Shown here: piece after piece, positions 22,301 through 24,681 of the stretch
Layout of the letters: each line of letters starts with the position of its first letter
How positions within the stretch are numbered: position 1 is the first letter of the stretch
Source of the DNA: Didymodactylos carnosus
Taxonomy: Eukaryota > Rotifera > Eurotatoria > Philodinida > Philodinidae
Direction of reading: 5' to 3'
Assembly: GCA_905250885.1 (NCBI GenBank)
Contig: CAJNOQ010002376.1
Coordinates: 1-24,681 of the forward strand
Length of the DNA stretch: 24,681 nt
Position numbers and translations under genes: made by a program
Notes under the pieces: model-generated
Seen by the model: the letters and a program-made list of their open reading frames with translations, nothing else
Database searches by the model: none
What the model was told of the DNA's origin: nothing

Positions 22301-24479
22301 GATGTAATTCATCAAATGCACTTTTCTCAGCTACGAAAGATGTTGTTGTGTCGTCAACTTCAACAGCTAATGTTTTTCGTCCTGATGAGCTCCAGGGCTA
22401 TAGAGAAAAATAAAACAAATACAAGTTCTATTCTTCGAACAAAAATCTAAATTTTCTGTTATACCTGAACATCGATATTTGTTTTTGGTAACGTTTCATG
22501 TTGTTGTTGTTGTTGTTGTTGATATGAGATGGAGAATTCTTGTAAATGTTTGATATCGTTTTCTGTTAGTTGAATTTTATTAAGAACGACAGTAGAAGTA
22601 GGTATCTTAAGAGGACGAGAAATAACTGCCATTAATGGTGGTTTACAATAATCATGATCGAGTGTAACTAATCTGGACAACGTTGATGTTGGTAGTGAAT
22701 GAGTTTCAGATGGATCATGGCGAATGACAGATGAATGTAAAAATTTTGCTTGTGATACACAGAAATCATTGTCATGAACATCTAAAAAGAGAACAACAGC
22801 TGAGGAACATGATATTTTATGCTAGATACTTGAAGTTTTCTCAAGAACTGTAATCACCAGTTTGATTCAACTATTTTTAATCAGTCTGTATGCCCACATA
22901 CGTTCAAAAGAAAGAAGAGAAAATTCTGTATGTTTCATATAAGAGGTATAACACTTGAGTACATGACCATTTTCTTCATTGTGTCTCAAAACAACATCAT
23001 ATTGCAAAATGGATCGTGTTAGTCAATCGACTGTATCGAGAACCATCAAAAATCTCCAATTTATCGTTCAAAATAAAGTGAGAAGTGCATTAACTGACAG
23101 AAAAACATTGTCAGTTCGCAGTTGGTCGTTTTAAAAATTTCGTCACAACTGATGACTCTTGATTCTATTTTAATGGGATAAGAAAAGTGTGTTATATATA
23201 TACAGATCAAATTCTGACTACGAACGAATGACGATTCAGCAGAATTCATGGTATGGAGTAGAATATCCTTTAAAAGCAAGACTTGTAGAACTCGAGTCCA
23301 AAAGCAATGCTGACAGTTACATAAACAAAATTCTTCGTCCATTTATCTCAGAAGATGTCTGTCATTTGTTTCTCGAAGATAGAGAAACAAAGAATGGTGT
23401 TTTATGAGAATCACACAGCAAAAATAATGATTTCATACAAAATCTATAAAAAGCGAAAATTTGATACGTATCTTCAGACGAATGGGTATAGCTATAATGG
23501 ATTACTCGATATGGAAATATTTGAAATAAGGATTAAATGGTCAAAAAAAATGACGCACTAGAACAGCTGAAAAGAAAACTTTTATGTGAAAATGGCAAAA
23601 AATCCTTGAATTTTTTCTTCATAAAATTTTAGTCTATTTTGACCAAAACATGTTTTTCTGTACAGTTAAGGTTCGACAATGGCATATCGAATACAAACTA
23701 AAATTGTAAATATATTTTTCTTCATAAAGAAATAAAATCAAAATGATTGAAAATATTATTCCAATTAATGGACAATAATTTCAAAATAAAAGACACGAAT
23801 AACAGCAGCGTTTTTTAACTTCATTTAAGTATTTTATTTAGTTTAAATAAAGTATTAGTAAACTAAATAAAATACTTTAATGAAGTTAAAAGACGCTGCT
23901 GTTATTATATCTTTTATTTTGATTAAAAATAGCTGAATCAAACTGTACAGTATCTTAGTTATTGAAAATCAATCTATCTTTACCTTTTGTTTTACAGTTG
24001 AGTGTTGTTGTTGTCGTTGTTAATATTTTTCGAGGTTGATAATTTGCAAGCTTTAACAATTTACTATAACATGAACGATGCATTCGTTTATGAAAAAATG
24101 ATATTTGCTCTCCATTTGAATCCTTCGTTGAATATCTGCGAGAGTAACCATATTGAAGTTTTGTTATAGTATTTTGATTTACACATAAAATAGAATTTCT
24201 TTTTATTTGACGTTTTTTACAGACAAAACAAAAATTACTATCACGATATTTTCGTTTTATTTGATTACAAAATATAGGCGATTTTGATGGTTGATAATTA
24301 TTTGAAATCTAAACATAAAAAGAAAGAACAATGTTATGTAATAGAAATATTTTTTAATAAGATTGAGAAGATGCTAAATTCAAGTTTGTTCAAATAAAAC
24401 TAACTTTTTCAGTGATATCGTGACGAATTGGTTTACATAATTTTTCTTGTTGATGATCAGCAACAAATGGTTGGTATTC
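9428..24479 (-). CDS. Giant multi-exon protein of an uncharacterised animal family (zinc finger, PIN/FEN-like domain, Cys-rich knuckle); 5' end outside window
   Basis: Fourteen coding exons: 24479-24405, 24308-23984, 22781-22465, 22397-21914, 21798-21166, 20769-20324, 17580-16851, 16731-16296, 15408-14756, 14693-13786, 13359-13318, 11653-11519, 9743-9600, 9535-9428. Every intron is GT-AG and every junction phase agrees, giving at least 1811 residues before the stop. Order along the visible protein: CxxC...HxxxHxxC region (about 52-105), a seven-Gln run, helical region, RFGHVCSYEGV and DNFDLNKETVHG motifs (about 514-568), STPRKAVIDRR, YAR...DQTIECTINK...HGGISGRF (about 970-1013), a PIN/FEN-like domain (about 1258-1500), LPPTSDA...CKR...IPIP, a Cys knuckle, and an acidic tail. 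From memory, this order matches large unnamed proteins of corals, fish and molluscs that end in a tesmin/TSO1-like CXC region. Function is unknown; nuclear action is inferred from the CXC-like and NLS-like features. The many introns argue for a host gene rather than a recent mobile element. Confidence 0.8.
10173..11151. mobile_element. Mariner-like non-autonomous element in an intron
   Basis: The termini are perfect inverted repeats, CATAGGGCGTTCAAAAAG at the left and its complement at the right, each bordered by TA (10171-10172 and 11152-11153), as expected for Tc1/mariner insertion at TA. The 979-bp interior does not encode a recognisable transposase. It contains an internal long inverted repeat (10236-10497) and open frames at 10475-10684 and 10710-10964 without recognised homology. 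The element lies in the intron between giant-gene exons 12 and 13. Confidence 0.75.
10236..10497. repeat. Inverted repeat nested in the mariner-like element
   Basis: The left arm 10236-10308 (CCAAGAATCAATCTGTTTTG ... TATTTTGCTAC) pairs with the right arm 10426-10497 (GTAGCAAAACACTCAATATG ... AAATTGATTCTTGG) at high identity, with a loop of about 117 bp. It is either a second hairpin element inserted into the first, or a rearrangement of it. Confidence 0.7.
12139..12436. repeat. Fold-back repeat in an intron
   Basis: CCGCGCACAGGAA (12139) and CACCTACGCCTAGGAGTTGA, continuing to about 12245, are mirrored by the right arm at 12333-12436, which ends TTCCTGTGCGCGG. The arms are diverged (roughly four bases in five match in the aligned blocks), with a loop of about 87 bp. 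It lies in the intron between exons 11 and 12 of the giant gene. A G+C-rich, C-run segment (11955-12035) precedes it and may belong to the same unit. Confidence 0.55.
12860..13089. mobile_element. Second hAT-like MITE
   Basis: The ends are TAGGGATCCCAGATC and GATCTGGGATCCCTG, inverted repeats of 14-15 bp that fit the hAT YARNG rule. The flanking octamers CTTTTAAG (12852-12859) and CTGTTGAG (13090-13097) match at six of eight positions, consistent with a decayed 8-bp duplication. The 230-bp interior repeats the word TCTGATTTT five or six times. It is non-coding and lies in the intron between exons 11 and 12 of the giant gene. Confidence 0.7.
13786..15408 (-). CDS. Exons 9-10 of the giant gene: PIN/FEN-like domain and Cys knuckle
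   Basis: Exons 15408-14756 and 14693-13786 are joined by a 62-bp intron through a split Gly codon. The domain contains ILIIDGKQLL (Asp about 1262), ERIDIIFDSLLD (Asp about 1306), a segment LNLSTRILFHV where relatives have EEADTR, IRSTDPDVFIL (Asp about 1417 and 1419), and LLHALSGCTSVG where relatives have HALTGCDTTS. Then follow LPPTSDAFQLHCKR, a Trp-containing helix, TQLIPIP, and CQGKNCQDGTCKKC (Cys 1633, 1638, 1643, 1646), a shortened form of the tesmin/TSO1-like CXC end. The fold assignment rests on the spacing of the acidic motifs. Several acidic positions are changed, so catalysis is doubtful. Confidence 0.85.
15409..16295. other. Intron 8 of the giant gene with a spaced inverted repeat
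   Basis: This 887-bp intron holds two facing copies of a 38-bp sequence: 15703-15740 (containing TATATGTACAAACTTCTACG) and 16087-16127 (containing CGTAATAGTTTGTACATATA). It also carries a 15-bp direct repeat, GTCTTGGTCAGTTTA, at about 16038 and 16130. Open frame 15779-15976 shows no protein character. The pieces look like an old, diverged TIR element about 430 bp long. Confidence 0.45.
16296..17580 (-). CDS. Exons 7-8 of the giant gene: central conserved domain
   Basis: Exons 17580-16851 and 16731-16296 are joined by a 119-bp intron splitting a Gly codon. Early in exon 7 the sequence YAGDFHLMKCYMVVIWDVLE plus GSGLE matches the family's LGGLHIEM...DLLxGSGW pattern. Later come NHRNYARLCGQHLYDLQT and IAMDQTIECTINK, then GHGGISGRF after the junction; relatives have NYARYL, PVDQTIEExVNK and GGxxGF at the same spacing. 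The arrangement of a conserved Asp and Glu pair with helices resembles a nuclease or transposase-like core, but that is only a suggestion. Exon 8 continues with DLDDKDLQLILEKLK and ERGTQALETFIDERI. Confidence 0.85.
17694..17848. mobile_element. Palindromic MITE (AACCGGCGGTT type)
   Basis: The element reads CATGTTGTCGAAACCGGCGG to a centre at GGAAAAACGGGCCGTTTTTCC and back to CCGCCGGTTTTGACAACATG. The arms are about 75 bp with few mismatches and the loop is only a few bases. The word AACCGGCGGTT occurs in both arms. CATG at both ends may be a target duplication, but since CATG is itself palindromic this cannot be decided. It is located in the long intron 6, just upstream of exon 7's acceptor. 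Confidence 0.8.
18070..18141 (+). tRNA. tRNA-Gln: tRNA-Gln (anticodon CTG)
   Basis: A complete cloverleaf with no intron: acceptor GGTTCTG (18070-18076) pairs with CAGAACC (18134-18140), followed by a T discriminator. The D-arm region is TAGTGTAACGGTCATCA. The anticodon stem CTGGA/TCCAG encloses CT-CTG-AA, with anticodon CTG at 18103-18105. The T arm is CCGAGTTCAAATCTCGG, containing the B box. It is almost the same as the vertebrate tRNA-Gln(CTG) sequence as I recall it. The gene lies on the plus strand inside the 2.7-kb intron 6 of the giant minus-strand gene. The internal A and B boxes make it independent of the host gene's promoter. Confidence 0.97.
18146..18151 (+). terminator. RNA polymerase III T-run terminator
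   Basis: Six Ts begin five bases after the tRNA discriminator, the usual Pol III stop signal. Confidence 0.85.
18160..19971. other. Part of intron 6 of the giant gene, weak open frames only
   Basis: Two minus-strand open frames look slightly protein-like but cannot be supported. One is 18435-18160 (containing LFSGDKVVFLTDFTGEKNSN and FLDESHPLYILSVADPFD) and the other is 19512-19276 (starting MAFVRSILEICIPFSIAGL). Neither has a recognised domain or convincing partner exons. The second overlaps an imperfect palindrome at 19399-19430 (CCAGGAGAGGCAATTGG ... CCAATTGTCCTGG). They may be fragments of older inserted sequences. Confidence 0.3.
19972..20178 (-). pseudogene. Possible LINE ORF2 C-terminal fragment
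   Basis: The 68-codon frame contains LRYVSKVPFYTSGSYVRQHI and YYKKQTTNYLNRAIQQGNK. In Jockey/CR1-type LINEs the protein after the reverse transcriptase commonly ends with a stretch of this kind: R...P-[YW]-[YVT]-S...I...L...I..Y......Y..R...H.N. The fragment ends with a stop at 19972-19974. No reverse transcriptase motif lies upstream, so it would be a 5'-truncated copy, the usual fate of LINEs. It sits in intron 6 in the same orientation as the giant gene, and its phase does not fit the neighbouring exons. The match is by pattern only. Confidence 0.35.
20324..20769 (-). CDS. Exon 6 of the giant gene: STPRKAVIDRR block
   Basis: The acceptor at 20770-20771 follows a pyrimidine run, and the donor is GTGAGT at 20323-20318. 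The 446-nt exon opens phase 1 and closes phase 0. It encodes TSTPRKAVIDRRSFD, a helical stretch, and near the end KEAVIVVDEKIYRNCIK, matching the family's IVVVFDQALYxKA strand-helix. The following intron (20323-17581, 2743 bp) is the longest and contains the tRNA gene. Confidence 0.8.
21166..22781 (-). CDS. Exons 3-5 of the giant gene: Gln run, helical region and RFGH motif
   Basis: Exons 22781-22465, 22397-21914 and 21798-21166 are joined by introns of 67 and 115 bp. Exon 3 is Ser/Thr/Pro-rich and carries seven consecutive Gln codons. Exon 4 is rich in charged residues with heptad-like spacing (KAKVKQVEDIRDNG, EETSRIKAITDECELI), probably long helices. Exon 5 holds the first clearly conserved block: LSPKHYLLGNELLKH, NRFGHVCSYEGVCRL and ADNFDLNKETVHGENSIH; the family equivalents read like KxPKH, LNRFGHxxSY and DNIDxxEETLxGxxTxH. 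It ends in an acidic segment (LDDEEEQDQNDSG) encoded across the phase-1 junction. Confidence 0.8.
22993..23560 (+). pseudogene. Decayed Tc1/mariner transposase
   Basis: An N-terminal helix-turn-helix-like piece starts at 23009 (MDRVSQSTVSRTIKNLQ), typical of the Tc1/mariner paired DNA-binding domain. About 230 bp later the frame 23189-23407 reads ESKSNADSYINKILRPFISE and DVCHLFLEDRETKN, and the overlapping frame 23355-23561 reads ENHTAKIMISYKIYKKRKF then NGYSYNGLLDMEIF. These correspond to the N-x-x-x-Y-x-x-x-I-L-x-P segment, the HQDNAPSHTAK block and the SPDLAPMDY block of Tc1/mariner catalytic domains. The copy is split over frames and its second and third acidic catalytic positions are altered. 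It lies in intron 2 of the giant gene on the opposite strand. Terminal repeats were not found. Confidence 0.65.
23781..23922. mobile_element. Short hairpin MITE
   Basis: The left arm 23781-23845 (TCAAAATAAAAGACACGAAT, AACAGCAGCG, then TTTTATTTAGTTTA) pairs with the right arm 23859-23922 with only a handful of mismatches; the loop is 13 bp. It is non-coding and lies in intron 2 of the giant gene, about 60 bp before exon 2's donor on the coding strand. Confidence 0.8.
23984..24479 (-). CDS. Exons 1-2 of the giant gene: N-terminal zinc-binding region
   Basis: Exon 24479-24405 (25 codons, phase 0 at both ends) and exon 24308-23984 (325 nt, ending phase 1) are joined by a 96-bp intron. Neither contains a plausible start, so earlier exons must lie beyond the window. 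The second exon encodes FCFVCKKRQIKRN (Cys at visible residues 52 and 55) and, 40 residues later, FFHKRMHRSCYSKLL (His 98, His 102, Cys 105). CxxC followed by H-x3-H-x2-C is the zinc-binding pattern at the N terminus of relatives, where I recall an HYHRSCYRNYT-like ending. The exon lacks an internal ATG near its start and is easily overlooked. Confidence 0.75.
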
Positions 24480-24681
24480 CTAAATACAAAACATAAACAC
24501 AAATAGACATTGATAAAATTTATAATTATGCCAAGAAAAAGTTATTTATTGACATAACCCTTTCGGGACGGGTGACTTTTTAAAACGTCATTAAAACCTC
24601 AAAAATCGGAATAAGCCGTGTTTTCCAAAACTTTCTTTTGAAGAAACGTCCTTCAAAATTCGATCATAATCAAATTTCAAA
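24480..24681. other. Upstream intron of the giant gene, running off the window
   Basis: The exon at 24479 begins after a clear acceptor (TTTTGTATTTAG), so this region is an intron on the minus strand. No further exon is visible before the window ends; the start codon and promoter lie outside. Confidence 0.6.

Noticed and set aside
1-24681. CRISPR array, bacterial operons, or an intact retrovirus-like or Polinton-like element
   Set aside because: No regularly spaced direct repeats, ribosome-binding-site-led gene strings, long terminal repeats, or capsid, integrase or polymerase frames were seen; spliced genes and a eukaryotic tRNA indicate an animal genome.

Overview
The window looks like a stretch of a small invertebrate animal genome. 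It is strongly A+T-rich, its genes are split by many GT-AG introns (several only 60-120 bp), it carries a eukaryotic tRNA with a T-run terminator, and it is crowded with short inverted-repeat DNA elements. A rotifer, perhaps bdelloid, is my best guess from style alone; no feature proves it. There are no bacterial operons, and no intact retrovirus-like or Polinton-like element was recognised.

Layout. At 2060-3241 (minus strand) lies a three-exon gene for an apolipoprotein-L-like membrane protein of about 329 residues. From 3242 to 9427 there is no gene I can support; this stretch holds a hAT-like MITE with a perfect 8-bp target duplication (3857-3994), a larger TIR element with a broken Myb/SANT-like reading frame (4306-5092), a long hairpin (5192-5428) and scattered GC-richer repeats. 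From 24479 down to 9428 (minus strand) runs one very large gene. Fourteen coding exons whose junction phases all agree give at least 1811 residues; the 5' end lies beyond the right edge of the window. Its product belongs to a widespread but, as far as I know, uncharacterised animal family: an N-terminal CxxC...HxxxHxxC zinc-binding region, a long middle region, a PIN/FEN-like domain with DxD and HALsGC motifs, a Cys-rich C-terminal knuckle, and here an acidic, lysine-rich tail with a nuclear-localisation-like motif.

The large introns of this gene hold most of the remaining features: a mariner-like element with a nested inverted repeat (10173-11151), a fold-back repeat (12139-12436), a second hAT-like MITE (12860-13089), a near-perfect hairpin (17694-17848), a tRNA-Gln(CTG) on the opposite strand (18070-18141), a possible LINE 3' fragment (19972-20178), a decayed Tc1/mariner transposase (22993-23560) and another hairpin element (23781-23922).

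The most interesting points are the giant gene itself, whose nuclease-like domain seems to have lost several of the acidic residues its relatives keep, and the ApoL-like gene. The two genes share strand but are 6 kb apart, and nothing in the sequence links them functionally.
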